Below, one piece after another: positions 43,063-52,530 of a DNA stretch of 64,000 nt (position 1 is the stretch's first letter; every line of letters begins with the position of its first letter). A program made the position numbers and the translations under genes. The notes below the pieces were generated by a model. That model was not told the origin of the DNA and did no database searches. It worked only from the letters and a program-made list of their open reading frames with translations. The DNA is from Streptomyces pinistramenti (GTDB taxonomy: Bacteria > Actinomycetota > Actinomycetes > Streptomycetales > Streptomycetaceae), in the NCBI RefSeq assembly GCF_020564935.1, contig NZ_JAJCXB010000001.1:186001-250000 (forward strand), read 5' to 3'.

Positions 43063-44010
43063 GTGTCAACTGTGAGCGAGACCACGCACGACAGTGCGGT
43101 CGCCATGAGTGCCCCGCCATCTCCCGACGACGGGCTCACCCCGGCCCAGCTGGCCCATAAGTACGGGCTGTCGCAGAGTGGAGCCCGGCCGGGCCTGTTC
43201 GAATATGTCCGGCAGCTGTGGGACCGGCGGCATTTCATCGCGGCCTTCTCCAGCGCCAAGCTGACCGCCCAGTACAGCCAGGCGAAGCTGGGCCAGGTCT
43301 GGCAGGTGGCGACGCCACTCCTCAACGCGCTGGTGTACTTCTTCATCTTCGGCCTGCTCATGGGCGGCCGCGGATCGATGAAGAACGACGTCTACATTCC
43401 GTTCCTGGTGACCGGTGTGTTCGTCTTCACCTTCACCCAGAGCTCGGCGATGGCCGGCGTCCGGGCGATTGCCGGGAACCTCGGCCTGGTGCGCGCGCTG
43501 CACTTCCCGCGCGCCTCGCTGCCGATCTCGTTCGCGCTCCAGCAGCTCCAGCAGCTGCTCTTCTCGATGATCGTGCTGTTCCTGATCCTGGTCGGGTTCG
43601 GGCACTACCCGTCCTGGTCCTGGCTGCTGATCTTCCCGACGCTGGCCCTCCAGTACGTCTTCAACACCGGCCTGGCGCTCGTCATGGCGCGGGCCGGTGC
43701 CAAGACCCCTGACCTGGCCCAGCTGCTGCCGTTCATCATGCGCACCTGGATGTACGCGTCCGGCGTCATGTACAACCTGACCGAGCAGCTGAGGGGCAAG
43801 CACGCCCCGGAGTGGCTGATCAACACCTTGGCGTCCAACCCGGCGTCGGTCTACATCGACCTGATGCGGTTCTCGCTGATCAACCACGGCTTCAACAAGG
43901 CCGACCTGCCGCCGCACGTCTGGGCGCTCGCGCTCGGCTGGGCCGTGGTCGCCGGAGCCCTGGGCTTTGTGTATTTCTGGAAGGCTGAGGAGCGTTACGG
44001 TCGTGGCTGA
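43063..44010 (+). CDS. ABC-2 type export permease (TagG/Wzm-like)
   Basis: A 315-residue polymer-export permease with six hydrophobic segments (LLNALVYFFIFGLLMG, FLVTGVFVFTFTQSSAMAGV and so on) and the ABC-2 membrane signature KLTAQYSQAKLGQVWQVATP before TM1. GTG 43063 is preferred because AGGA is correctly spaced; TTG 43051 is upstream and GTG 43072 is downstream. TagG/Wzm proteins export teichoic acids or polysaccharides on a lipid carrier. The last eight bases overlap the ATPase gene. This pair defines the operon as an export system. Confidence 0.85.
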   Translation: MSTVSETTHDSAVAMSAPPSPDDGLTPAQLAHKYGLSQSGARPGLFEYVRQLWDRRHFIAAFSSAKLTAQYSQAKLGQVWQVATPLLNALVYFFIFGLLMGGRGSMKNDVYIPFLVTGVFVFTFTQSSAMAGVRAIAGNLGLVRALHFPRASLPISFALQQLQQLLFSMIVLFLILVGFGHYPSWSWLLIFPTLALQYVFNTGLALVMARAGAKTPDLAQLLPFIMRTWMYASGVMYNLTEQLRGKHAPEWLINTLASNPASVYIDLMRFSLINHGFNKADLPPHVWALALGWAVVAGALGFVYFWKAEERYGRG

Positions 44011-44824
44011 GCAGCAGAACGACACCGGCGCGCAGCCGCAGCCGCAGCCGCAGGCACCGGCCGCCCCGGTCACCCCCACCGTGATCGCCGACGATCTGCA
44101 CATCGTCTACCGCGTCTACGGAGGCAGCAGCGGCAAGGGCAGCGCGACCGCCGCACTGAACCGCATCATCCGCCGCAAGCCGGGCGGCAGCGTCCGCGAG
44201 GTGCACGCGGTCAGGGGCGTCACCTTCACTGCCTACCGCGGCGAGGCGATCGGCCTGATCGGCTCGAACGGCTCGGGCAAGTCGACCCTGCTGCGCGCCA
44301 TCGCGGGGCTGCTGCCGGCCGAGCGCGGCAAGGTCTACACCGATGGCCAGCCGTCCCTGCTGGGTGTCAATGCCGCGCTGATGAACGACCTGACCGGCGA
44401 GAAGAACGTGGTGCTCGGCGGCCTGGCCATGGGCATGTCCCGCGACCAGGTACGCGAGCGCTACCAGGGCATCGTGGACTTCTCGGGCATCAACGAGAAG
44501 GGCGACTTCATCTCGCTGCCGATGCGGACGTACTCGTCCGGCATGGCGGCCCGGCTGCGGTTCTCCATCGCCGCGGCCAAGGACCACGACGTGCTGATGA
44601 TCGACGAGGCGCTGGCCACCGGTGACCGCAAATTCCAGAAGCGCTCCGAGGCCCGCATCCGGGAGCTGCGCAAGGAGGCCGGCACGGTCTTCCTGGTCAG
44701 CCACAACAACAAGTCGATCAGGGACACCTGCGACCGGGTGCTGTGGCTGGAGAAGGGCGAACTCCTGATGGACGGCCCGACCGACGAAGTGATCAAGGCG
44801 TACGAAAAGGAGTCGGGCAAGTAG
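44003..44824 (+). CDS. ABC exporter ATPase (TagH/Wzt-like)
   Basis: A 273-residue ATPase with Walker A GSNGSGKST (about residue 89), an unusual signature motif TYSSGMAARLRFSIA (S-S-G in place of LSGGQ, the hallmark of TagH/Wzt polymer exporters) and Walker B VLMIDEALATGD. The N-terminus is Gln/Pro-rich. There is no C-terminal carbohydrate-binding domain, so it is of the TagH-short/O-antigen chain-length-independent type. GTG 44003 overlaps the permease stop. Last gene of the operon, followed by a strong hairpin. Confidence 0.85.
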   Translation: MAEQQNDTGAQPQPQPQAPAAPVTPTVIADDLHIVYRVYGGSSGKGSATAALNRIIRRKPGGSVREVHAVRGVTFTAYRGEAIGLIGSNGSGKSTLLRAIAGLLPAERGKVYTDGQPSLLGVNAALMNDLTGEKNVVLGGLAMGMSRDQVRERYQGIVDFSGINEKGDFISLPMRTYSSGMAARLRFSIAAAKDHDVLMIDEALATGDRKFQKRSEARIRELRKEAGTVFLVSHNNKSIRDTCDRVLWLEKGELLMDGPTDEVIKAYEKESGK

Positions 44825-44839
44825 CCCGCCGCGTCGCCC

Positions 44840-44870
44840 AGGCCCCCGCGAGTCCGGCTCGCGGGGGCCT
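44840..44870. terminator. Terminator of the envelope operon
   Basis: AGGCCCCCGCGAG (44840-44852), five-base loop, complement at 44858-44870, followed by a T/A-richer stretch. Confidence 0.8.
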
Positions 44871-45143
44871 GCTCCATTAATGGCTGGCCAACTCGGCGGC
44901 GGCAGGGAACAGTTGGCGCCGATTCGATGTTGACCCGATCGTTGTCCGGGTGTTCGGTACCCCCTCGGACGCCGGTGAGATCTACGGCGTAAGCTGTACG
45001 GGTACTGAACGGCACAAGTGGTATAAGTCGGGCAATGCTCACTTTTCGGGCGGTTAATGGCCTGGTCGGGCGCGTCGCGACCTGCGGCGTGTCCGAAATG
45101 GGATGTTTTGACTTGGCGGTGTAGAACGGGAGACGTGACGGCA
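44871..45143. other. Hopanoid operon promoter region
   Basis: 273 bp, markedly AT-richer than neighbouring genes (GTGGTATAAGTCGGGC near 45018; GATGTTTTGACTTGGC near 45104). It is the only sizeable gap ahead of the hopanoid genes and should carry the promoter. I cannot place a convincing sigma-70 pair, so an alternative sigma factor is possible. Confidence 0.45.
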
Positions 45144-45194
45144 ATGGCTACTGGATCGCTCCGGCTCCGAAACGCGCCGGGCAGCCTTCGGTGA
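45144..45194 (+). CDS. Possible 16-residue leader peptide overlapping hpnC
   Basis: ATG at 45144 encodes MATGSLRLRNAPGSLR and ends in TGA overlapping the hpnC GTG (GTGA), the junction style used between real genes in this operon. GGGAG lies 11 bases upstream. It may serve translational coupling of hpnC. No homologue is recognised. Confidence 0.3.
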   Translation: MATGSLRLRNAPGSLR

Positions 45195-46114
45195 GCCGAG
45201 GAACGGCTGAGGCCCCCGGCCGGCCGACGGACGCTCAGTCACGCACCGTCCTCGACCAGGCAGCCCACGAAAACTTCCCGGTGGCGCCGTTCTTCCTGCC
45301 CCGCGCCTGGCGCGGCGACCTGATGGCCGTCTACGGCTTCGCCCGGCTCGTCGACGACATCGGGGACGGCGACCTCGCACCCGGCGGCGGCGACGCCGCC
45401 CTGCTCGGCCTGAAGCGCACCCGCAGCGACGATCGCCCGGCGATGCTCGACGCCCTGGAAGCCGACCTGCACCGTGTCTTCAGCGACCGCGCCCCCGGCC
45501 CCTGGCACCCGCTCATGCGCCGCCTCGGTCCCACTGTCCGCCGTTGCGCGCTCACCCCGGAACCGTTCCTCGGCCTGATCGAGGCCAACCGCCAGGACCA
45601 GCGGGTCTCGCGCTACGCCGGATACGCCGATCTCGCCGCGTACTGCGAACTGTCCGCCAACCCCGTCGGCCGGCTGGTGCTCGGCATCACCGGCACCGCA
45701 AGCCCCGAGCGCATCCGGCGCTCGGACGAGATCTGCACCGCCCTGCAGATCGTCGAGCACCTCCAGGACGTGGCCGAGGACCTCGGCCGCGACCGCATCT
45801 ACCTGCCCGCAGAAGACATGGAAAAGTTCGGTGTCACCGAGGCGGATCTGGCCGCCCCGAGCGGCAGCGCTGCGGTGCGCGCGCTGATCGCTCATGAGGC
45901 GGCACGCGCCGGTGACCTGCTCGACGCCGGTGCCCCGCTGGTGGGCAGCGTGCACGGCAGGCTCAGGCTGCTGCTGGCCGGCTTCGTCGCCGGCGGGCGC
46001 GCCGCACTGAGGGCCATCGCCGCCGCCGATCACGACGTACTCCCTGGACCGCCCAAGCCGACCAAGCTCAGCCTGCTGCGCGAGGTGGGGGCGACATTGC
46101 GAAGAGAGGGGTGA
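45191..46114 (+). CDS. hpnC: HpnC, hydroxysqualene synthase
   Basis: A 307-residue trans-isoprenyl synthase-fold enzyme that, with HpnD and HpnE, makes squalene from farnesyl diphosphate; HpnC converts presqualene diphosphate to hydroxysqualene. The first Asp-rich motif VDDIGDGD is at about residue 54 and the second, DVAEDLGRDRIYLP, at about 193. The N-terminal ENFPVAPFFLPR block is typical of HpnC. GTG 45191 overlaps the small leader frame, and the stop overlaps the hpnD GTG. Confidence 0.9.
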   Translation: MSRGTAEAPGRPTDAQSRTVLDQAAHENFPVAPFFLPRAWRGDLMAVYGFARLVDDIGDGDLAPGGGDAALLGLKRTRSDDRPAMLDALEADLHRVFSDRAPGPWHPLMRRLGPTVRRCALTPEPFLGLIEANRQDQRVSRYAGYADLAAYCELSANPVGRLVLGITGTASPERIRRSDEICTALQIVEHLQDVAEDLGRDRIYLPAEDMEKFGVTEADLAAPSGSAAVRALIAHEAARAGDLLDAGAPLVGSVHGRLRLLLAGFVAGGRAALRAIAAADHDVLPGPPKPTKLSLLREVGATLRREG

Positions 46115-47061
46115 GTCGGACCGTGGAGGCAACCGCACACACATCCGCGCCGGTGCTCGCTGCATACCGCTACTGCGAGGCCGTGACCGGGCATCAGGCC
46201 CGGAACTTCGCGTACGGCATCCGACTGCTGCCCGCAGGCAAGCGGCAGGCCATGTCGGCGCTCTACGCCTTTTCCCGCCGGGTCGACGACATCGGGGACG
46301 GCGCCCTGGAGCCGGAGGCCAAGCGGAGCCGCCTGGAGGACACCAGGGCGGTGCTGGCCCGGGTGAAGGACGGCGAGGTCGAGGAGGACGACACCGACCC
46401 GGTGGCCGTCGCGCTGAGCGACGCCGCCCGCCGCTTCCCGCTGCCGCTCGGCGGACTCGACGAGCTGATCGACGGCGTCCTGATGGACGTGGCGGGCGAG
46501 ACGTACGAGACCTGGGCTGAGCTGAAGGGCTACTGCCGCTGCGTCGCCGGGGCGATCGGCCGGCTCTCGCTGGGCGTGTTCGGCACGGTTCCCGGCGCAC
46601 GCGACGTCGCACGCGCCCCCGAGTACGCCGACACCCTCGGCCTCGCCCTCCAGCTGACCAACATCCTTCGCGACGTCCGCGAGGACGCCGGGAACGGCCG
46701 CGTCTACCTCCCCGCCGAGGACCTCGCGAAGTTCGGCTGCTCGGCCGGATTCGACGGTCCCGTCCCGCCGCCCGGCGCCGACTTCGCCGGCCTGGTCCGC
46801 TTCGAGGTGGCCCGAGCCCGTGCGCTGTTCGCCGAGGGATTCCGGCTGCTGCCGATGCTCGACCGGCGCAGCGGCGCCTGCGTGGCGGCGATGGCAGGTA
46901 TCTACCACCGTCTGCTGGCCCGCATCGCGGCCGACCCGGAGGCCGTCCTGCGCGGCAGGGTGTCGCTGCCCGGCAGGGAGAAGGCGTTCGTCGCGGTGCG
47001 CGGGCTCTCCGGTCTCGACGCCCGTGCGATCGGCCGCCGCCGGCCCGTCAGGGGGCGCTGA
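46111..47061 (+). CDS. hpnD: HpnD, presqualene diphosphate synthase
   Basis: A 316-residue enzyme joining two farnesyl diphosphates head to head into presqualene diphosphate. The motifs are VDDIGDG at about residue 58 and DVREDAGNGRVYLP at about 189. The ARNFAYGIRLLP block with conserved Tyr is near the N-terminus. It is paralogous to the adjacent hpnC. GTG 46111 overlaps the hpnC stop by four bases. About 100 bp separate it from hpnE. Confidence 0.9.
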   Translation: MSRTVEATAHTSAPVLAAYRYCEAVTGHQARNFAYGIRLLPAGKRQAMSALYAFSRRVDDIGDGALEPEAKRSRLEDTRAVLARVKDGEVEEDDTDPVAVALSDAARRFPLPLGGLDELIDGVLMDVAGETYETWAELKGYCRCVAGAIGRLSLGVFGTVPGARDVARAPEYADTLGLALQLTNILRDVREDAGNGRVYLPAEDLAKFGCSAGFDGPVPPPGADFAGLVRFEVARARALFAEGFRLLPMLDRRSGACVAAMAGIYHRLLARIAADPEAVLRGRVSLPGREKAFVAVRGLSGLDARAIGRRRPVRGR

Positions 47062-47164
47062 TGATCCGCCCGCCCGTCCGCGGAAGTCACTCTTCCGTGT
47101 CGGCCCCACGGGCAACCCTCCTTCGGACGCCTGCGTCCATGACTGTCGTACGGGGGGAGAACTC

Positions 47165-48622
47165 ATGACAGCGGGAGCGCAGCGGGACGGCCGCGGGCAC
47201 CGCGCGGCGTCCGGCGGTCCTGAAGGGGCGAGCGCGGTCGTCGTCGGCGGTGGCCTGGCCGGCACCACAGCGGCGCTGGCGCTCGCCGACGCCGGGCTCC
47301 GGGTCACCCTCGTGGAGGGCCGGCCGCGCCTCGGCGGGCTGGTCTTCTCCTTCCGCCGCGGCTTCGGCAGCGGCGACCTCAGCGTCGACAACGGCCAGCA
47401 CGTCTTCCTGCGCTGCTGCACCGCCTACAGCGGCTTCCTGGACCGGCTCGGGGCCGCCCACCTGGTGCCCCTCCAGGACCGTATGGACGTACCGGTCCTG
47501 GACGCCGACCGGATGCGGCTCGGGCGGCTGCGGCGCACCGCGCTGCCCGTGCCGCTGCACCTCGCCAGGAGCCTCGCGCTGTACCCGCACCTGTCGCCCG
47601 CCGAGCGGGCCGGTGTGGTGCGCGCGACGCTGGCGCTCAAGGGGCTCGACCTGGACGACCCCGCGCTGGACGCGGTGGACTTCGGCAGCTGGCTGCGCAG
47701 GTACGGCCAGTCGGCCCGTGCCGTCGAGGCGCTGTGGGACCTCGTCGGCGTCGCCACCCTCAACGCCACCGCAGGCCACGCCTCGCTGGGTCTGGCGGCC
47801 AAGGTCTTCAAGACCGGGCTCCTCTCCGACCCGGGTGCGGCCGACATCGGCTGGTCCCGCGTGCCGCTCGGCGAGGTCCACGACACGCTCGCCCGCGCCG
47901 CCCTGGAGAAGGCCGGCGTGCGCGTCGCCCTGCGCACCCGTGCGGGGCGTGTCGCGCGTACGGACGACGGCTGGCAGGTCTCGGTCGGCAGCGGGCCGCA
48001 CGACCGCGAGCAGCTGACCGCCGACACCGTTGTGCTGGCCCTGCCGCAGCGCGAGACGCACGCCCTGCTGCCGGACGGCGCGCTGGACGACAAGGACCGG
48101 CTGCTCGGCATCGGCACCGCGCCGATCCTCAACGTCCACGTCGTCTACGACCGCAAGGTGCTGCGCCGCCCCTTCTTCGCCGCGGTCGGCTCCCCGGTCC
48201 AGTGGGTCTTCGACCGCACCGACGCCTCCGGCATCGCCCAGCTCCCCGAGGGCGCGGGCTGCCAGTACCTCGCCCTGTCGCAGTCCGCCGCGCAGGAGGA
48301 GATCGAGGAGCCGGTCGCCAAGCTGCGTGCCCGCTATCTCCCGGAGCTTGAGCGGCTGCTGCCCGCTGCCCGCGGCGCCCGGATCCGCGATTTCTTCGTC
48401 ACCCGCGAACGCACCGCGACGTTCGCCCCCGAACCGGGCGTCGGCAGGCTCCGCCCCGCCGCCCGTACCCGAACCGCCGGCCTGTACCTGGCCGGTGCGT
48501 GGACCGCCACCGGGTGGCCCGCGACCATGGAAGGCGCCGTGCGCAGCGGTACCGTTGCCGCGCGCGAGGCGCTCACCGAACTCGGCTTCCCCCAGGGCCA
48601 GTTGCCCCAGGAGGCGGCATGA
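47165..48622 (+). CDS. hpnE: HpnE, FAD-dependent hydroxysqualene dehydroxylase
   Basis: A 485-residue flavin amine-oxidase-like enzyme reducing hydroxysqualene to squalene. The FAD-binding motif VVVGGGLAGTTAALALADAG is at about residues 25-44, followed by LVEGRPRLGG. The C-terminal GLYLAGAWTATGWPATMEGA closes the FAD site. ATG 47165 has a G-rich ribosome site. The stop overlaps the polyprenyl synthase ATG. Confidence 0.9.
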   Translation: MTAGAQRDGRGHRAASGGPEGASAVVVGGGLAGTTAALALADAGLRVTLVEGRPRLGGLVFSFRRGFGSGDLSVDNGQHVFLRCCTAYSGFLDRLGAAHLVPLQDRMDVPVLDADRMRLGRLRRTALPVPLHLARSLALYPHLSPAERAGVVRATLALKGLDLDDPALDAVDFGSWLRRYGQSARAVEALWDLVGVATLNATAGHASLGLAAKVFKTGLLSDPGAADIGWSRVPLGEVHDTLARAALEKAGVRVALRTRAGRVARTDDGWQVSVGSGPHDREQLTADTVVLALPQRETHALLPDGALDDKDRLLGIGTAPILNVHVVYDRKVLRRPFFAAVGSPVQWVFDRTDASGIAQLPEGAGCQYLALSQSAAQEEIEEPVAKLRARYLPELERLLPAARGARIRDFFVTRERTATFAPEPGVGRLRPAARTRTAGLYLAGAWTATGWPATMEGAVRSGTVAAREALTELGFPQGQLPQEAA

Positions 48623-49740
48623 CAACGAGCACCAGCGCTCGCACGAGCACGAGCATCGGAAACAGAGGAGAAACCGTGAACCCGGCTTCCCCAGCTATCG
48701 ACACCGAGAGCGTCACCGCGCTGCTGGAGCGTGGCAGGACACTCGCCACTCCTGTGCTGCGTGCCGCCGTGGACCGGCTCGCTCCTCCCATGGACACCGT
48801 CGCCGCCTATCACTTCGGGTGGATCGACGCCGAGGGACGTCCCTCGGCGGCCGACGGCGGCAAGGCGGTACGGCCCGCACTGGCCCTGCTGTCCGCCGAG
48901 GCGGCGGGCGCCGCGCCGGAGATGGGCATTCCCGGCGCGGTGGCCGTCGAGCTGGTGCACAACTTCTCGCTGCTGCACGACGACCTCATGGACGGCGACG
49001 AGCAGCGCAGACACCGCGACACGGTGTGGAAGGTGCACGGTCCCGCCCAGGCCATCCTGGTCGGTGACGCGCTCTTCGCCCTCGCCAACGAAATACTGCT
49101 GGAGCTCGGCACGGTCGAGGCCGGCCGCGCGACGCGCCGGCTCACCCTGGCCACCCGCAAGCTGATCGACGGTCAGGCCCAGGACATCTCCTACGAGCAC
49201 CGCGAGCGGGTCACCGTCGCGGAGTGCCTGGAGATGGAGGGCAACAAGACCGGCGCCCTGCTCGCCTGCGCCGTCTCCATCGGTGCGGTACTCGGCGGAG
49301 CCGACGACCGCACCGCAGACATCCTCGAAAAGTACGGCTACCACCTCGGTCTCGCCTTCCAGGCGGTCGACGACCTGCTCGGCATCTGGGGCGACCCGGA
49401 CGCCACCGGCAAGCAGACCTGGAGCGACCTGCGCCAGCGCAAGAAGTCGCTGCCGGTCGTCGCGGCCCTCGATGCCGGAGGGGCCGCGTCCGAGCGCCTG
49501 GCCGGCATCCTCGCGGCCGACGCGAAGAAGAGCGAGACCGAGATCGCCGACTTCACCGAGGAGGAGTTCGCCTCCCGCGCGGCCCTGATCGAGGAGGCCG
49601 GCGGCCGCGAGTGGACCTCCCAGGAGGCCCGACGCCAGCACGCCACGGCCATCGCCGCGCTGGACGAGGTGGACATGCCGGAAAGGATCCGCGCGCAGCT
49701 CGTCGCGCTCGCGGACTTCGTCGTCGTACGAGAGAGATGA
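48619..49740 (+). CDS. Polyprenyl (farnesyl-type) diphosphate synthase
   Basis: A 373-residue all-trans prenyl diphosphate synthase supplying the substrate for HpnD. The first Asp-rich motif is DDLMD at residue 121 (LLHDDLMDGDEQRR) and the second DDLLGIWGD at about 250. The two residues ahead of the first motif are small and polar, compatible with a farnesyl or geranylgeranyl product; operon context argues for farnesyl. The first 20 residues are Ser/Thr-rich; an internal GTG at 48676 after AGAGGAG gives NPASPAID and could be the real start. Confidence 0.85.
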   Translation: MTTSTSARTSTSIGNRGETVNPASPAIDTESVTALLERGRTLATPVLRAAVDRLAPPMDTVAAYHFGWIDAEGRPSAADGGKAVRPALALLSAEAAGAAPEMGIPGAVAVELVHNFSLLHDDLMDGDEQRRHRDTVWKVHGPAQAILVGDALFALANEILLELGTVEAGRATRRLTLATRKLIDGQAQDISYEHRERVTVAECLEMEGNKTGALLACAVSIGAVLGGADDRTADILEKYGYHLGLAFQAVDDLLGIWGDPDATGKQTWSDLRQRKKSLPVVAALDAGGAASERLAGILAADAKKSETEIADFTEEEFASRAALIEEAGGREWTSQEARRQHATAIAALDEVDMPERIRAQLVALADFVVVRER

Positions 49741-49844
49741 TCACCATCGACACGAACTGATCGCAGTCGCCGGCCGGTGCCAGCCGGGCGCCGGCCGACG
49801 GAATCCCTGAGCACGCTTCACAGTTCACTGCAGAAGGGGAAGCC

Positions 49845-51869
49845 ATGACAGCGACGACCGACGGAAGCACCGGGGCGCTGCAGCCCCGGGCCCCTTCGGC
49901 CAGCGATGCCACCGCTGAGACAACCGAAAACACCGCAGCAACAGCAGGTACACGGACCGCCGTTCAGCCCGATACGGCGGCCGCCGCCCGACGCGCGACG
50001 GCCCGCGCCACCGCCCATCTCCTCGCCGCCCAGGACCCCGCCGGATGGTGGAAGGGCGACCTCGAAACCAACGTGACGATGGACGCCGAGGACCTTCTGC
50101 TCCGTCAGTTCCTGGGCATCCAGGACCCGGAGCTCACCGCAGCCGCCGCCCGATTCATCCGTGGCGAGCAGCGCGAGGACGGCACCTGGGCCACTTTCTA
50201 CGGCGGCCCCGGCGAAATCTCCACCACCATCGAGGCGTACGTGGCGCTCCGGCTCGCCGGTGACGCGCCGGACGCGCCCCACATGGCCAGGGCCTCCGCC
50301 TGGATCCGCGAGCGCGGCGGCGTCGCCGCATCCCGCGTCTTCACCCGCATCTGGCTGGCCCTCTTCGGCTGGTGGAAGTGGGACGACCTTCCCGAACTCC
50401 CGCCGGAACTCATCTACTTCCCGAAGTGGTTCCCGCTCAACATCTACGACTTCGGCTGCTGGGCCCGGCAGACCATCGTGCCGCTGACCATCGTCTCCGC
50501 CAAGCGCCCGGTGCGCCCCGCGCCGTTCGCCCTGGACGAGCTGCACACCGATCCGCGCCGTCCCAACCCCCCGCAGCCGCTCGCGCCCGCGGCCGGCTGG
50601 GACGGCGTCTTCCAGCGCCTCGACAAGGCGCTGCACCTCTACCACAAGGTCGCCGTACGCAAGCTGCGCGGCGCGGCGATGCGCTCGGCGGCCCGCTGGA
50701 TCATCGAACGCCAGGAGAACGACGGCTGCTGGGGCGGTATCCAGCCACCCGCCGTCTACTCCATCATCGCCCTGCACCTCCTCGGGTACGACATCGACCA
50801 TCCCGTGCTGCGCACCGGCCTCGCGTCCCTGGACCGGTTCGCGGTATGGCGCGAGGACGGCGCCCGGATGATCGAGGCGTGCCAGTCCCCGGTCTGGGAC
50901 ACTTGCCTGGCCGCCATCGCACTCGCCGACGCCGGGCTCCCCGCCGACCATCCGCAGCTGGTCAAGGCCGCCGACTGGATGCTCGCCGAACAGATCGAGA
51001 GACCCGGCGACTGGATGGTCCGAAGGCCTCAACTCCCGCCCGGGGGCTGGGCGTTCGAGTTCGAGAACGACAACTACCCGGACATCGACGACACCGCGGA
51101 AGTGGTGCTCGCGCTGCGCCGGATCGCGCACCCGGACCAGGAGCGGGTCGCGGCCGCCGTCCAGCGCGGGGTGCGCTGGAGCGCCGGGATGCAGTCGAAG
51201 AACGGAGCCTGGGGCGCCTTCGACGCCGACAACACCAGCCCGTTCCCCAACCGCCTGCCGTTCTGCGACTTCGGTGAGGTCATCGACCCGCCGTCCGCCG
51301 ATGTCACAGCCCACGTGGTCGAGATGCTCGCCGACGTCGGCCGCACCGACGACCCGCGCACCCGCCGGGGCATCGACTGGCTGCTGGCCGAACAGGAGCC
51401 CAGCGGTGCCTGGTTCGGGCGCTGGGGCACCAACTACGTCTACGGCACAGGGTCGGTGCTCCCCGCGCTGGCCGCGGCCGGCATCCCCGCCTCGCACCCC
51501 GCCGTCCGCCGCGCCGTCGGCTGGCTGGAGCGGGTGCAGAACGAGGACGGCGGCTGGGGAGAGGACCAGCGCTCCTACCGGGACAAGAGCTGGGCGGGGC
51601 GCGGCGCCTCCACCGCTTCGCAGACCGGCTGGGCGTTGATGGCGCTGCTCGCGGCCGGCGAGCGGGAGAGCGAAGCCGTCCGGCGCGGGGTGCGCTGGCT
51701 GGCCGACACCCAGCTCGACGACGGGTCCTGGGCCGAGCCGTACTTCACCGGCACCGGCTTCCCGTGGGACTTCTCCATCAACTACCACCTGTACCGGCAG
51801 GTCTTCCCGCTGACGGCGCTGGGCCGTTACGTCAACGGCGGGCCGGCCGGCGCGCCGCTGGGGGACTGA
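49845..51869 (+). CDS. shc: Squalene-hopene cyclase
   Basis: A 674-residue class II triterpene cyclase folding squalene into hopene at the membrane. The protonating motif DIDDT is at about residue 413 (YPDIDDTAEV). QW repeats are seen at several places (REDGTWATFYGG, QENDGCWGG, NEDGGWGED, QLDDGSWAEPY). The N-terminus is Ala/Thr-rich and probably unstructured for 40 residues. ATG 49845 follows AGAAGGGGAAG. The stop TGA shares a base with the hpnG ATG. Confidence 0.95.
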   Translation: MTATTDGSTGALQPRAPSASDATAETTENTAATAGTRTAVQPDTAAAARRATARATAHLLAAQDPAGWWKGDLETNVTMDAEDLLLRQFLGIQDPELTAAAARFIRGEQREDGTWATFYGGPGEISTTIEAYVALRLAGDAPDAPHMARASAWIRERGGVAASRVFTRIWLALFGWWKWDDLPELPPELIYFPKWFPLNIYDFGCWARQTIVPLTIVSAKRPVRPAPFALDELHTDPRRPNPPQPLAPAAGWDGVFQRLDKALHLYHKVAVRKLRGAAMRSAARWIIERQENDGCWGGIQPPAVYSIIALHLLGYDIDHPVLRTGLASLDRFAVWREDGARMIEACQSPVWDTCLAAIALADAGLPADHPQLVKAADWMLAEQIERPGDWMVRRPQLPPGGWAFEFENDNYPDIDDTAEVVLALRRIAHPDQERVAAAVQRGVRWSAGMQSKNGAWGAFDADNTSPFPNRLPFCDFGEVIDPPSADVTAHVVEMLADVGRTDDPRTRRGIDWLLAEQEPSGAWFGRWGTNYVYGTGSVLPALAAAGIPASHPAVRRAVGWLERVQNEDGGWGEDQRSYRDKSWAGRGASTASQTGWALMALLAAGERESEAVRRGVRWLADTQLDDGSWAEPYFTGTGFPWDFSINYHLYRQVFPLTALGRYVNGGPAGAPLGD

Positions 51870-52525
51870 TGCCGAGACGGCCCCCGCCGGAGGGCGGCCC
51901 CCCGCTGCTGGTCGCCTGCGCGCTCGGCATCGAGCGGTTCGCACTGCGGCGCGGCGGCCGTGGCGGCGACCGCACCCCGGTGGTCACGCTGCGCACCGGC
52001 ATGGGCCCCCAATCAGCCGAACGGGCTATGGCGAAAGCACTGCGCGAGGGCGCCGTCACCGAGCACTCCCCGGTGATCGCCAGCGGCTTCTGTGCCGGGC
52101 TCGCCCCGGGGATGCGGCCCGGGGACGTCGTCGTGGCCGACCGGACGCGCGATCACCGGCCGGACGCACCCGAGGTGACCTGCCACGACAACGAACCGCT
52201 GCTGCGGGCCCTGCGCGCACGCGGGCTGACCGTGCACACCGGGCTGCTGCGCGGCAGCGATCACGTCGTGCGCGGCGTCGAGCGGGCCGACCTGCACGCC
52301 GCGGGCGCCGTCGCGGTGGACATGGAATCCGCGGCGACGCTCCGCGCGGCGGCCGGCTCCGGTGCCCGCCCGGTTGCGGCCGTCCGGGTGGTCGTGGACG
52401 CTCCAGAACATGAACTCGTACGCATTGCGACCGTGCGCGGAGGAATATCGGCCTTCCGCGTCCTGCGGTCCGTCCTTCCTGTTTTTTTCGAATGGCACCG
52501 TTCTTTGTTGCTCCCCAGGAGGTGA
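51869..52525 (+). CDS. hpnG: HpnG-like adenosylhopane nucleosidase/phosphorylase
   Basis: A 218-residue purine-nucleoside-phosphorylase-fold enzyme, releasing adenine from adenosylhopane in bacteriohopanepolyol side-chain synthesis. The family blocks are VTLRTGMGPQSAERA and VIASGFCAGLAPGMRPGDVV near the N-terminus and AVAVDMESAATLRAA with the ribose-binding Glu at about residue 154. It is coupled to shc by overlap and ends 5 bp before hpnH. Confidence 0.85.
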   Translation: MPRRPPPEGGPPLLVACALGIERFALRRGGRGGDRTPVVTLRTGMGPQSAERAMAKALREGAVTEHSPVIASGFCAGLAPGMRPGDVVVADRTRDHRPDAPEVTCHDNEPLLRALRARGLTVHTGLLRGSDHVVRGVERADLHAAGAVAVDMESAATLRAAAGSGARPVAAVRVVVDAPEHELVRIATVRGGISAFRVLRSVLPVFFEWHRSLLLPRR

Positions 52526-52530
52526 GCCAG

